Part shown: positions 8,369 through 18,900 of the stretch, in pieces
How positions within the stretch are numbered: position 1 is the stretch's first letter
Layout: the number at the start of each line of letters is the position of its first letter
Origin: JAHEKO01 sp965212505
GTDB lineage: Bacteria > Acidobacteriota > Thermoanaerobaculia > Multivoradales > JAHEKO01
DNA length: 64,000 nucleotides
Direction of reading: 5' to 3'
Assembly (NCBI GenBank): GCA_965212505.1
Contig: OZ243123.1
Span: forward strand, 2,790,001 to 2,854,000
Program-made: the position numbers and the translations under genes
Notes under the pieces: generated by a model
Seen by the model: only the letters and a program-made list of their open reading frames with translations
Told to the model about the DNA's origin: nothing
The model's database searches: none

Positions 8369-9757
8369 ATGGAGCCCGAGGATCAAGCCGGCCCCGGCGA
8401 AGCCCTGGACGCGCAGCGGCTTCGCCGCGCAATTGCCCGACGATTCCCGCGAACCCGCAGACTCTACAACTGGCTGCGAATTCAGGGCTTTCACTACCTC
8501 AAGCTCGGCCTCGGCATGTTCAGACCGCGGCGTGCCATCGCCACCGCGCGCTGGCTCGCCGCAGTGGTCGGCACGATACGCGAGCGACAGAACAACCGCC
8601 GGCTGACGGTCGGTGTCGACGTGACCGCCTTGTGGGAACCGCTCACCGGCGTCGGCTGGTACCTCTACCGGCTTCTCGAAGTGCTGGCAGACGAGCCGCG
8701 AATCCACCTGAGGCTCTACGGCCCGACGGTCGTCGACAGCCCTGATCGTGTCGACCCCTACATGCCGCTCCCGATCGGCTCGTCACTCGAGTGGATTCTG
8801 CATGACATCCCCGACGGGCTGCTGCTCCCGCGCGGCCTGATCATTCGCCTTCTGCGTCGATTCGAGCCGTTGCTCATCGCCGCCGACGGCAACGAGGTGA
8901 TGTTCGGCCCGAACTACTTCCTCCCTCGTCGGTTCCTGTTCGCTGGCGACGCGCGGGTGGTCACCGTGCACGATCTCGGGTTCCGCACGGTTCCCTGGAC
9001 CTTGCAGGAGGAGACGCTGAGGGAGTTGACGAAAAAGCTCGAGCGGTCCATCACCGAAGCGAACCGCGTCATTACGGTCAGCCAGGCGATCAAGGACGAA
9101 CTGGTGGAGTATGGCTACGCGACAGCCGACCGAGTCCAGGTCGTACACCACGGGCCGGGACATCTCAGCGACGTCGATCCGGGGGCGCTCCCAAGCGAAG
9201 TTCCCGAGCGGTTCGCCCTTCACATCGGCACCCTCGAACCGAGAAAGAACATCCCGATGTTGCTCGCCGCCTGGCGGCACCTCCGGCAGGCCGGGCGAGT
9301 TCCCGACCTGGTCTTCTGCGGGCGCTACGGTTGGAAGACCGACGCGCTCAAGGCCGACATGGAAAGCGCCGCCGCCGAGGGCTGGGTCCACCACCTCGGC
9401 TACGTGAGTGAGGAGGAGCTGGCGGCCCTCTACAAGCGAGCGGCCCTGGTCGTCTTCCCGTCGCTCTACGAGGGCTTTGGACTGCCCGCCGTCGAGGCGT
9501 TCTGGGCGGGTACTCCTCTCGTCTGTAGCGACATCGCAGCACTGCGCGAGGTCGCAGGCGGTGCGGCCCTCTATGCGCCACCCGATCGACCCGACCTGTT
9601 CGCAGAGCGGGTCGCCGAAGTGCTCGCTTCTACCGAGACGCGAAACCGGATGGCCCAGGCGGGCGCCGAGCGAGCCTCGAGCCTGAGTTGGCGGCGCTCC
9701 GGCGAGATCACGGTCGACGTCTGGCGTCGGGCGGCGGGTCGCAAGGGGGACGCCTGA
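8369..9757 (+). CDS. Glycosyltransferase family 4/1-type protein
   Basis: 462 residues from the ATG at 8369. The frame is open further back, but that region overlaps the start of yceD on the other strand and carries no family similarity. GT-B fold: the N-terminal domain opens with VGVDVTALWEP and GVGWYLYRLLEVL, and the C-terminal nucleotide-sugar domain has GTLEPRKN and the E-x7-E motif in SLYEGFGLPAVEAF. An extra basic, helical N-terminus of about 75 residues precedes the fold. It is the first of four consecutive glycosyltransferases, so it probably builds a lipid-linked or exported polysaccharide in the cytoplasm. The sugar donor is unknown. Confidence 0.9.
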   Translation: MEPEDQAGPGEALDAQRLRRAIARRFPRTRRLYNWLRIQGFHYLKLGLGMFRPRRAIATARWLAAVVGTIRERQNNRRLTVGVDVTALWEPLTGVGWYLYRLLEVLADEPRIHLRLYGPTVVDSPDRVDPYMPLPIGSSLEWILHDIPDGLLLPRGLIIRLLRRFEPLLIAADGNEVMFGPNYFLPRRFLFAGDARVVTVHDLGFRTVPWTLQEETLRELTKKLERSITEANRVITVSQAIKDELVEYGYATADRVQVVHHGPGHLSDVDPGALPSEVPERFALHIGTLEPRKNIPMLLAAWRHLRQAGRVPDLVFCGRYGWKTDALKADMESAAAEGWVHHLGYVSEEELAALYKRAALVVFPSLYEGFGLPAVEAFWAGTPLVCSDIAALREVAGGAALYAPPDRPDLFAERVAEVLASTETRNRMAQAGAERASSLSWRRSGEITVDVWRRAAGRKGDA

Positions 9758-9774
9758 GCGGCCCCCCACCGACG

Positions 9775-10872
9775 GTGGCAGTGGATCTGCGAGCCCTCGC
9801 CGGACCGACGGACGGAATCGGCTCCTACACCCTGGAGATGATGCGCGCACTCGCCAAGCGCGGCGGCGCTCGCTACCTCGGACTCGCGCATCGGGAGCTC
9901 GGCCGCGCCGATGAACTGCGCGCCGCGGGCGTCGAGGTGGAAACACAGCCCTCACGACTGGGCCTCTGGTGGCAGCAGTGGAAGCTCCCCCGGAGACTCG
10001 CGCAGCCCGACGTCGACCTCTTTTGGTCGCCACTCAACACGCTCCCCACTCAGCTACCCAAGCCGGCGGTGGTCACCGTCCACGATCTGACTCCAGTGCT
10101 CTTTCCGGAGTCGCACACGCTCAAGCTCAAGGCCTCGGTGCTGCCGTTCCTGCGACGCAGCCTCGATACCGCGAGAGTTGTCGTCGCCGACTCGGAGTCC
10201 ACCGCAAACGACCTGCGTCGCTATCGCCCGGCCTGCGCCGATCGACTGCGCGTGGTCTACCCCGGAGTCAGTTCGGTCTACGCCCCAGCCTCCGAATCCG
10301 AGATCGAGGCCACGCGAGAGGAGCTCGGCTGTTCGAACGGCTACATCCTTTTCGTCGGCACCCTCGAGCCCAGAAAGAACGTCGAGCTGGTCATCGAGGC
10401 ATGGGAGGACATGCGCAACTCATCGACTGGCGCGCCGCCGTTGGTTCTGGCGGGCGGCCCGGGGTGGCGTTCCGAGCAACTCCTACGCCGCATCGAGGAA
10501 CTTTCAGGGGCCGGCCTCCACTATCTCGGTCACGTGGAGTCACAGCGCCTCGTGCGCGTCTACCAGGCTGCGAGCGTATTCGCCTACCCGTCCTTCTACG
10601 AGGGCTTCGGATTGCCGCCGCTCGAAGCAATGGCGTGCGGCGTGCCGACGGTGGTGTCGAACCGATCGAGCCTGCCCGAGGTCGCTGGCGAAGCGGCGCT
10701 GCAGGTCGACCCGACCGACAGCGAGGAACTCGCCGTCGTCATCCAGAGAATCCTCGCCGACGCCGCGCTCGCCCGCGACCTGGGGGTTCGGGGGGTGGAG
10801 CGAGCCGCCGAGCTGACTTGGGAGCGTGCGGCCACAGCGATGGAAAGCCTGTTCCTCGACTCTCTACAATAG
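9775..10872 (+). CDS. Glycosyltransferase family 4/1-type protein
   Basis: About 365 residues from a GTG at 9775, where the family's VAVDLRALAGPTDGIGSYT opening begins; an ATG at 9688 would overlap the preceding gene by 70 bases and add a non-conserved, Arg/Gly-rich leader. The GT-B C-terminal half shows GTLEPRKN and the E-x7-E signature in SFYEGFGLPPLEAM. It is close kin to its neighbours, suggesting local duplication. It lies 17 bases after the previous stop in the same operon. Probable role: one step of polysaccharide assembly. Confidence 0.88.
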   Translation: MAVDLRALAGPTDGIGSYTLEMMRALAKRGGARYLGLAHRELGRADELRAAGVEVETQPSRLGLWWQQWKLPRRLAQPDVDLFWSPLNTLPTQLPKPAVVTVHDLTPVLFPESHTLKLKASVLPFLRRSLDTARVVVADSESTANDLRRYRPACADRLRVVYPGVSSVYAPASESEIEATREELGCSNGYILFVGTLEPRKNVELVIEAWEDMRNSSTGAPPLVLAGGPGWRSEQLLRRIEELSGAGLHYLGHVESQRLVRVYQAASVFAYPSFYEGFGLPPLEAMACGVPTVVSNRSSLPEVAGEAALQVDPTDSEELAVVIQRILADAALARDLGVRGVERAAELTWERAATAMESLFLDSLQ

Positions 10873-10887
10873 GCGCGGAGATCGGTC

Positions 10888-12015
10888 TTGGGCCACCACA
10901 TCGGCATCGACGCTCGCAAGCTGACCGACTTCGGCATCGGCACGTACATCCAGAACCTGATCCGGGCTCTGGCCGCGCGCGACGACGACAACCGCTACGT
11001 CCTGTTCGTGGGCGATTCTCACGAAGGCCTCCTCACCGACCTGCCCGAGAAGTTCGAGCTCGTCGTCGAGCGCTCGCCGGTCTATTCGGTGCGTGAGCTG
11101 GTAGCCCTCTCGTGGCGCCTCTTCCGCATGCGCCTCGACCTCTACCATGCGACCCACTACGTGCTGCCGGCCTATGTGCCGTGCAAGGCGGTCGTCACCA
11201 TCCACGACATCATCCACCTCCTCTACCCGCAGTTCCTGCCCGGTCGCCTGGCCCATCTCTACGCCCGACGGATGATCCGCAGGAGCCTCCTGCGAGGGGA
11301 TCGCATCATCGCCGGCTCACAGAACACCAAGACCGACCTGATGGACTACTTCCAGGTCAGCGGCGACAAGATCCACGTCGTCTACTATGGGGTCTCGAAG
11401 AGGTTCTCGGAGCGGTTCGACGAGCACGAGCTGACGGAGCGGCTCTCGGCCTTTTCGCTCGAACCCGGCTACGCCCTGTTCGTCGGCAACCCGAAACCGC
11501 ACAAGAATCGCGAGAACGTCGTCAAGGCGTTCGCACGTGCAAGCGAGCTCGGGCCGGCCGACACGCAGCTGGTCTGCGTCGGCGACCGGAAGAAGCGCGA
11601 CTTCACGATCCAGGCGCGAGCGGATCAGTTAGGAATCGGCGACCGGCTTCACCTCGTGGGCCACGTCTCCAGCGCCGACCTCCGCGCGCTCTACCAGGGC
11701 GCCTCACTCTTCCTCTACCCGACCCTCTACGAGGGTTTCGGCCTGCCGGTGATCGAAGCGATGGCCAGCGGCGTACCGGTCATCACCTCGAACAGCTCAG
11801 CGCTCAAAGAGGTCGCCGAGGGTTACGCGCAGCTGGTCGACCCCCTCGACATCGAACAGATGGCGCGAGCGATCGCGCAGTGTCTGAGCGACCCGAACCA
11901 CTCGGCCGCTCTCGCCAAGCTCGGCCTACGGCGTGCCGAAGACTTCCGCTGGGAACGAACGGCTCAGCGCACCCTCGAGATCTACGACAAGGCGCTGGCG
12001 ACCGACGTCGCCTAG
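10888..12015 (+). CDS. Glycosyltransferase family 4/1-type protein (TTG start)
   Basis: 375 residues. It starts at TTG 10888, with GGAG eight bases upstream; no better start gives the conserved HIGIDARKLTDFGIGTYIQ opening. The donor-binding half has VGNPKPHKN and TLYEGFGLPVIEAMASG with the E-x7-E pair. The mannosyl/rhamnosyl-type GT4 architecture resembles genes in capsule and O-antigen clusters. It sits 15 bases after the previous gene and 17 before the next, in a tight operon. Confidence 0.88.
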   Translation: MGHHIGIDARKLTDFGIGTYIQNLIRALAARDDDNRYVLFVGDSHEGLLTDLPEKFELVVERSPVYSVRELVALSWRLFRMRLDLYHATHYVLPAYVPCKAVVTIHDIIHLLYPQFLPGRLAHLYARRMIRRSLLRGDRIIAGSQNTKTDLMDYFQVSGDKIHVVYYGVSKRFSERFDEHELTERLSAFSLEPGYALFVGNPKPHKNRENVVKAFARASELGPADTQLVCVGDRKKRDFTIQARADQLGIGDRLHLVGHVSSADLRALYQGASLFLYPTLYEGFGLPVIEAMASGVPVITSNSSALKEVAEGYAQLVDPLDIEQMARAIAQCLSDPNHSAALAKLGLRRAEDFRWERTAQRTLEIYDKALATDVA

Positions 12016-12032
12016 GCCGAGGCCCCCGAACC

Positions 12033-13121
12033 GTGAAAGTCGCCCTCGTTCACGATTGGCTAACCGGCATGCGCGGTGGCGAGTTCGTTCTCGAGGAGAT
12101 CGCCGCCCTCTTCCCCACGGCGCCGATCTACACGCTCTTCCACTTCCCGGGAACGGTCAGCAAGACGCTCGAGAGTCACCCGATCGTGACCAGCGGGCTG
12201 CAGCACGCTCCCGGTATCGAAAGCCGCTACCGCCACTACCTGCCGTTCTTCCCGACCGCCATCGAGGAGTTCGACCTGACCGACTACGACCTCGTCGTGA
12301 GTGTGAGCCACGCGGTCGCCAAGTCGGTGATCTCAGGTCAGAAGACGTTCCACCTCTGCTACTGCAATACGCCCATGCGCTGGGCCTGGGACATGGAGCA
12401 CGTCTACTTCCCGAAACGCACCGGCCCGGTGGCGCGCCTGCGAGCGATGATCCTCTCGCACCTACGGCAGTGGGACGTCCGCACGGCCGAGCGCGTCAGC
12501 CACTTTGTCGGCAACTCGAGTTTCGTGGCCGAGCGCATCGAACGCTACTACCAAAGACCGGCCGACGTGCTGCACCCGCCGGTCGATACCGACTACTACA
12601 CCCCCACCGAGAAGCCCAAGGGCGACTACTGCCTGATGGTCGCCGCCCTCGCGCCCTACAAGCGAGCGGATCTGGCGATCGCCGCCTGCGCGCGCCTGGG
12701 AATCGAGCTCCGGGTTGTCGGCACCGGCCCGGAGCAGGCACGCCTCGAACAGCTGAGCGACGGCACGACAAAGCTCCTCGGTCGCGTGTCGCGCGAGGAG
12801 CTGCGCGAGCTCTACCGCGGTGCACGCTGCGTCATTCAACCTGGCGTCGAGGACTTCGGCATCTCGAGCGTCGAGGCGCTCGCCTGCGGTACGCCGATGG
12901 TCGCCGCCGGCCGCGGTGGAATCTTGGACATCGTAAATGACGGCATTCACGGTACTCTCTACCCGCAGGAGGAGAGCGTCGAAGCGCTCGCTCAGGCGAT
13001 TGACAAAACGCTCAACCTGCGTTTCAATTCTCTGGATCTCAGGAAACGCGCGGAGGCCTTCTCCACCCGTCGCTTTGTGGAAGGCCTGCGTGGTCTGGTC
13101 GACGAGAGGATAGAAAACTGA
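12033..13121 (+). CDS. Glycosyltransferase family 4 protein (GTG start)
   Basis: 362 residues from GTG 12033 (VKVALVHDWLTGMRGGE), the normal N-terminus of this subfamily; the frame is open for more than 900 bases upstream but only as a shadow of the preceding gene. Further signatures are CYCNTPMRWAWDM in the acceptor half and GVEDFGISSVEALACGTP in the donor half. This subfamily is frequent in exopolysaccharide clusters next to a polyprenyl-phosphate sugar transferase, which is the next gene here. Confidence 0.88.
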   Translation: MKVALVHDWLTGMRGGEFVLEEIAALFPTAPIYTLFHFPGTVSKTLESHPIVTSGLQHAPGIESRYRHYLPFFPTAIEEFDLTDYDLVVSVSHAVAKSVISGQKTFHLCYCNTPMRWAWDMEHVYFPKRTGPVARLRAMILSHLRQWDVRTAERVSHFVGNSSFVAERIERYYQRPADVLHPPVDTDYYTPTEKPKGDYCLMVAALAPYKRADLAIAACARLGIELRVVGTGPEQARLEQLSDGTTKLLGRVSREELRELYRGARCVIQPGVEDFGISSVEALACGTPMVAAGRGGILDIVNDGIHGTLYPQEESVEALAQAIDKTLNLRFNSLDLRKRAEAFSTRRFVEGLRGLVDERIEN

Positions 13122-14560
13122 TCCACCGCCGCAATCGTCTGACCCAGGCGACCTACTTCGGTAGCGATCTCGTCTGGACATTGGTCGCCTTCTTCGCCGC
13201 CTGGTATCTGCGGTTCGAAGTGGCGGTGTTGCCGATGTCGCTCGTCAATCCGCATCTGCCGGAGTTCGGGCGGTACCTGGCACTCCTACCCTTCGTGGTG
13301 CTTTTGTGGCCAGTGGTCTTCTACTTCCACGGCCTCTACCAGGTGCGCCGCGGGCGCTCTCGCGTGGACGAAGCGCTGAGCGTTCTGGTCGCAATCCTGC
13401 TCGCCACCGTGCTGCTCTCGGTAGTCATCACCTGGTGGCGGCCCGAGTACCTGCGGGCTGACGGAACCACCGGGCCGTTCACCTACAGTCGATCGTTCCT
13501 GGCACTCTTCGCCGGGCTCGACCTGGTGGTCGTCGTCACCGGCCGCGCCCTCATCCGACGAGCGCTGGCACGACTCCGTCGCAGCGGCCACAACCTCCGC
13601 CGCATTCTGGTCGTCGGCGCCGGCGCCCTCGGCAAAGAGGTGACGCGCAAGATTCGGCACCACGAGGAGCTGGGCTTCGAAGTGGTCGGATTTGTGGACG
13701 ACGATCCCGGTAAGGCGCGCGCGTCGTTTGTCGACGTACCCGTACTCGGCACGCTCGCCGACCTCGCTGGCATCCTCTCCGAACAGCGCATAGACCAGGT
13801 GTTGATCACGCTGCCGCTCGACGCCTACAAGAAGACGCTCCGTGTCCTCGAGACCGTCGCGCGCGAGTGCGTCGAGGTGAAACTGGTCCCGGACATTCTC
13901 CAGTTCGCCACCCTCCGCGCGACCATGGAGGATCTCGACGGCACACCGGTCATCAATCTGTCGCAGGTGCCGCTTCAGGGTTGGCACAGCATGGTCAAGC
14001 GCGGCATGGACATGTGCATCGCGCTCGCTGCGCTGCTGCTCCTCTTGCCCTTCCTGCCGTTCGTCGCCCTGCTGATCTGGCTCGAAGACCGCGGACCCAT
14101 CTTTTACCAGCAGGAGCGCATGGGCCTCGACGGCCGGCCGTTCATGATCTGGAAGCTCCGCTCGATGCGTGTCAACGCGGAGGCCAGTAGCGGGCCGGTG
14201 TGGGCGGTCGAGGACGACCCGCGCCGCACCGCCTTTGGCAGCTTCCTCCGCCGTTGGTCGCTCGACGAGTTGCCCCAGCTCTGGAACGTGCTCAAGGGCG
14301 AGATGTCGATCGTCGGCCCACGCCCCGAGCGCCCGGCCTTTGTCGACGAGTTCAAGAACCGCATGCCGCAGTACATGCACCGCCACCGCGTCAAGGCCGG
14401 CATCACCGGCTGGGCCCAGGTCCACGGCTGGCGGGGCAACACGTCGATCAAGAAGCGCCTTCAGTATGACCTCTACTACATCGAGAACTGGTCGCTGAAG
14501 CTCGACGTCAAGATCCTCTTCATGACCCTGCGGCACGGTCTGAAGTACAACGCCTACTAG
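13118..14560 (+). CDS. Polyprenyl-phosphate glycosylphosphotransferase (WcaJ/WbaP type), probable CTG start
   Basis: About 480 residues. The first transmembrane helix (SDLVWTLVAFFAAWYLRF) begins upstream of the first ordinary start codon (TTG 13181). In frame there is a CTG at 13118 that overlaps the preceding stop (CTGA), with GAGAGGA eight bases upstream, so CTG is the likely start. Four to five N-terminal helices are followed by a CoA-binding/Rossmann-like domain (ILVVGAGALGKE) and the C-terminal bacterial sugar transferase domain with KRGMDMCIALAALLL, GPIFYQQERMG, KLRSM and the PRPERP motif. It loads the first sugar-1-phosphate onto undecaprenyl phosphate at the inner membrane and would start the polymer built by the four upstream transferases. 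Confidence 0.88.
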   Translation: MIHRRNRLTQATYFGSDLVWTLVAFFAAWYLRFEVAVLPMSLVNPHLPEFGRYLALLPFVVLLWPVVFYFHGLYQVRRGRSRVDEALSVLVAILLATVLLSVVITWWRPEYLRADGTTGPFTYSRSFLALFAGLDLVVVVTGRALIRRALARLRRSGHNLRRILVVGAGALGKEVTRKIRHHEELGFEVVGFVDDDPGKARASFVDVPVLGTLADLAGILSEQRIDQVLITLPLDAYKKTLRVLETVARECVEVKLVPDILQFATLRATMEDLDGTPVINLSQVPLQGWHSMVKRGMDMCIALAALLLLLPFLPFVALLIWLEDRGPIFYQQERMGLDGRPFMIWKLRSMRVNAEASSGPVWAVEDDPRRTAFGSFLRRWSLDELPQLWNVLKGEMSIVGPRPERPAFVDEFKNRMPQYMHRHRVKAGITGWAQVHGWRGNTSIKKRLQYDLYYIENWSLKLDVKILFMTLRHGLKYNAY

Positions 14561-14653
14561 GTACCCCGATTCGGCAGGAAGCGCACCCGGCCAACGAGAC
14601 GGTCGATCCGTCGTAACTTGTGAGGGCCGGGCGGCGTAACTTGCCGCGGAATC

Positions 14654-15847
14654 ATGCGACATCGCCACTCCATCGCCCCACTTCTCGCCACGATCGTCCT
14701 GGGCTGCGCCCAGGCGCCACAGGCCAGCAATTCCCAACACCCCCGCGAGGCTCGCTACCAGGCGGTCCTCGACGCAGCCGGCGAGCTCGGCTTCCCCGGC
14801 TTCGCCCTCGTCGTCGACCGGGCCGACGAACCGCTCTGGGCGAGGGCACTCGGACACGCCGACCTCCTCGGCAACCGACCACTCGAGCTCGACGACCCGT
14901 TCCATCTCGCGAGCGTCACGAAGGCGGTCACCGCGATGACAACGCTCCGGCTCGTCGACCGTGGCGTCATCGGACTCGACGATCTCGCCTTCGAGAGTCT
15001 CGACCGTGAAGCGGTTCGTGGCGTGCCGGCGATCGAGTCCATCACGGTTCGCCAGCTGCTCGAGCACACGAGTGGACTCGGCTCGTTCAACAACAACCTC
15101 GACTACTGGCAGCTGCTGCTCGGCTCGGACGCCTACTCCGGACGCGACTGGTCGACGGCGGAGCTGATCGACTTCATTCGCGCGACCGAACCCGCAGGCG
15201 TTCCAGGAGAGGCCTACCACTACGCCGACTCGAACTACGTACTTCTGGGTGAGCTGATCGCCGCACGAACCGACACCACCTTTCGTGATGTCGTCCGCCG
15301 CGAGGTCTTCGAGCCACTCGCCATGCAGTCGGCCGGCTTCTACTCCGAGCTCCGCTCCGGAGTCGTGCCCTCTGCGCGACCGATGGTGGAGGGCTATCTG
15401 CTGATGTCCGACGTCATCCGGACGTTCTCGCCCCATCCCGACCTCCCGGTTGTGAGGGAAGACCTCGTCCAGGCGACCATCGCCTACGAGCGCAGCGACA
15501 CTGCCGCCGGCGTCGTCGCCAGCCCACTCGACATGCGCACGTTCGGCCGAGCGCTCTTTGCCGGAGACTTCTTGTCGGCAGAGGCTCATACTCTGCTGCG
15601 AGAGCCGATCGCTATCGCCCTCGCCGGCGGCGAGGAGGGCGCCGAAGCGGCCACGATTCTGCGCGCCTATGCCAAGCCCTACGGCGTCGTCGCCACCGCC
15701 GAGGGTGATGGCCCAGGCGGCGTCCACACACTCCTCGCCTACCACCCCGACTCGGACACGGTGGTGGTGGCGTTCGGCAATCTCTTCGGACGCTTCGACG
15801 AGTGGGAGTTCCTGCTGGAACGGGTCCTGGACGGCGTTCTCGGGTAG
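14654..15847 (+). CDS. Lipoprotein serine hydrolase (beta-lactamase/PBP4-like family)
   Basis: 397 residues. An N-terminal signal with lipobox IVLGC puts it at the envelope. The beta-lactamase class C/D-alanyl-D-alanine carboxypeptidase fold is shown by the SxxK motif in LASVTKAV, the second motif ADSNYVLLGEL and a late HTLLAYHPDSD (third motif region). Family members are peptidases, esterases or carboxypeptidases; only a minority destroy antibiotics, so a resistance role should not be assumed. It stands alone between the sugar transferase and the giant CHAT gene. Confidence 0.87.
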   Translation: MRHRHSIAPLLATIVLGCAQAPQASNSQHPREARYQAVLDAAGELGFPGFALVVDRADEPLWARALGHADLLGNRPLELDDPFHLASVTKAVTAMTTLRLVDRGVIGLDDLAFESLDREAVRGVPAIESITVRQLLEHTSGLGSFNNNLDYWQLLLGSDAYSGRDWSTAELIDFIRATEPAGVPGEAYHYADSNYVLLGELIAARTDTTFRDVVRREVFEPLAMQSAGFYSELRSGVVPSARPMVEGYLLMSDVIRTFSPHPDLPVVREDLVQATIAYERSDTAAGVVASPLDMRTFGRALFAGDFLSAEAHTLLREPIAIALAGGEEGAEAATILRAYAKPYGVVATAEGDGPGGVHTLLAYHPDSDTVVVAFGNLFGRFDEWEFLLERVLDGVLG

Positions 15848-15918
15848 CGGCTCCACCGCCAGCGTGGTGTTACCCTTACTCCTAAGTTCTCCCTACGGAC
15901 GACCGAGGAGGGGTAGGC

Positions 15919-18900
15919 ATGACGACGCTTCGAGCGCCGGGCAGGCGTGACGAGTCGCTGAAGGTTCTGCGATCCGAGGTGGCAGAGGCGCTCGGCGGCG
16001 CCAAAGTACATGACGCAGTGCGTGTCGAGTCGACCCGAGCGGACGAGCCTCCGCACGAGGTTCGGAACGTCAGCGACGCACAGATTGTCGAGATCGAACT
16101 CGAGGGTGGGCTCCGTCAGTTCCTGCGCCTCGACCAGTTCCGTGAGGACTACGGTATCGACGCGTCCCGGGACGACAGCGGTGCCCTCGAGATCCCGCCC
16201 CGGATCGGGCGGCAAGAGCGCAGTCGAGGCATCGCCTCCGACATCGCTCTCAAGGCATTCCGGCTGATCGACGTCCCGCTCGAAGAGGGCGCGGCCAGAG
16301 CGGTCGCCGCACATTTCGAGAGCAAGCTCTCACAGGGCCTCCGCCGCTGGCACGCGGACGGCGCCCTCGACGAGGAGCCGATCACGTCTCCCGGCGACCT
16401 ACCTGCTGACGAGCCGCTCCTGATCTTCCTCCACGGCACCGCCTCGACGACACTAGGCAGCTTTGACGCCCTCCGGAGTGAGAGCACCGACATCTGGAGG
16501 CAACTACGTGACGAGTACGACGATCGGATACTCGGCTTCGAACACCCGACCCTGACCTCGAGCCCGATCGACAACGTCATCAAACTACTCGAGGCACTCC
16601 CCTCCCAGGCGAGACTGCACCTGGTCTCTCACTCACGTGGCGGACTCGTGGGAGAACTGCTCTGCCGGTCGAGAGTCTTGCGTTCGGGTTCGTCTTCGAA
16701 CCGGCCGTTCGACAAGGCGGACTTCGCACAGTTCGGGGAACCGAAGTACCAAGAGCAGGAGAAGGCGCTCAAGCGCCTCGACGCACTCCTGCGCGAGAAA
16801 CAGCCTCGTGTGGAGCGATTCGTCCGTGTCGCCTGCCCCACGCAAGGAACCGTCCTCCTCGCGAAGCGATTGGACCGTGCGTTCTCGCTCCTGGTGAATG
16901 CGCTCACCAAGACGACGGGCCTCGACAAGGTCTTCCTGGTGGACTTCGCGACGTCTCTCGCCATGGCGACAGCCAAGGAGCGCACCAATCCCGAGACTCT
17001 GCCGGGGATCGAGGCGATGGTGCCGGACTCCGCTCTGGTCAAGGTCCTGAATCGCGCCGACATCGAGGTCGAAGCCGACCTGTCGGTGATCGCCGGCGAC
17101 ATCGAGGGCGAAGGCGTCTGGCAGCGATTGAAGGTGTTCGCGACGGACCTCTTCTACTGGCAGGATCACGACCTCGTCGTCCACACGCAGTCGATGTACG
17201 GCGGCGGCCCGCGGAGCTCAGGCGCCAGGAAAGCCTTCGAGCAGGGCAGTCATGTCGATCACTTCAGCTACTTCCGCAACAAGTCAAGCGCCGACAAGAT
17301 CCATTGGGGTCTCCGCCACGACCAGGGGGACGACGGCGATTTCAGTCCGTTGGTAGGTCCGGCTCCGGAGCCGATCCACCTCTCCGCCCTGCGGTCGGGA
17401 GAGGCACGTCAAACCGTCTTTCTCGTCCCCGGCATCATGGGTTCTCACCTATCGGTCGGCGACGAGCGGATCTGGATCGACATCAAGGAGATCGCCAAGG
17501 GGCGCCTCTCCCGGCTGAAGGCGAGCGCGCTCGGCGTCAAGCCCGACGGCCTCGTCGAGCGTTCGTACAAAGCCCTGGCGGAGCATCTGGCGAAGCGCTA
17601 CGACGTCGTCCTCTTTCCCTACGACTGGCGACGTTCGCTCCTCGAGGAGGGGCGACGCCTCGCCACAGAGGTCGACGACCGTCTGCGCGGGAGCGCTCTA
17701 CCGGTCTCGATCGTCGCGCACTCGATGGGCGGTCTGCTGAGTCGCGCGATGATCGCCGAAAGAGAGGACGTCTGGGGACATCTTGTCGAGCGCGGAGGTC
17801 GCCTCGTCATGCTCGGCACCCCGAACGGCGGCTCGCACACCATCAGCAGCGTCCTCCTCGGACGAGACCGCATGGTGCGCAACCTAGCGCGGCTCGACTT
17901 CAAGAACGATCGCATGGAGGTGCTCGACATCGTTCGGAGGTTCAGGGGCCTGCTCGAACTGCTCCCCTCGGAGACCGAGCCGCACGACTACCTCTCCATC
18001 GACAGATGGCGCGAGCTCCACCAGACCTGGGACCAAAAGTGGCTCCCGCCCGATGCTCCCGACCTGGAGAGCGCCGCCCGATTGCGGGAGGCCCTGAGCA
18101 ACCCGGCTACGATCGCCCCGGAGAACATGTCCTACATCGCCGGCAAGGCGCCCGCGACGCCGATCTCGGTCGAGATCGATGCCGAGGCCAAGGGCAAGAA
18201 GCGCATCCGGCTCATGGCCACCGAGGAGGGCGACGGCCGAGTCCCCTGGTCGACCGGCCGGCTTCCCGGAGTGGGCACCTGGTACATGGACGTGAAGCAT
18301 GGCGCCCTCGCCAGCGACAGTGAAGGTTTCGACGCGATTGTCGACCTGGTCGAGACCGGCAACACCGACAGGCTCTCGACGACGCCGGCCGTCGTCCGGG
18401 GATCGACAGAACCGTTCGAGATGCTCGAGGAGGAGGCACCGGCCTACCCGGACGAGGCCGAACTCGAGGGCTCTGCGCTCGGCTTCGACCCGAGAGCCGC
18501 CAGCAAGCGGACGGTCCATCGCATCAAAGTCACCGTCACCCACGGCGACGTTCGCTTCTCGAAACACCCGGTGCTCGTCGGCCACTACGAGGACGACTCG
18601 ATCGTCGGGGCCGAGTGGGCCTTGAACGGAGCCCTCGACGGCCGACTTCAACGACGCCGAGACTTCGGCCTCTACCCGGGCCGAATCGGCTCGACCGAGC
18701 TGTTCTTGAAGCCTGGCGGAGAACCGCCCGGCGCAATCGTCGTTGGCCTCGGCCCGGTAGGCGAGCTGTCCCCGGGCGAGCTTCGCGGAACTCTGGCGAG
18801 CGGCCTGACGCACTTTGCGATCGAGTCCGCGGAACTGCGACCGGACATCAGCTTCCACGCACTCACCGCGACCTCGATCCTGGTGGGCTCCGGCCAAGGC

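Noticed and set aside
14654..15847. Antibiotic-resistance beta-lactamase
   Set aside because: The SxxK fold covers esterases, peptidases and carboxypeptidases. Without a closer family match, a resistance role cannot be supported for this gene or the one at 39781.
13286..15856. Long open frame (856 codons) on the minus strand
   Set aside because: It is antisense to the sugar transferase and serine hydrolase genes. High GC leaves such frames open by chance; its translation is Asp/Glu/Arg-rich with no family sense, while the plus strand has complete, motif-bearing proteins.
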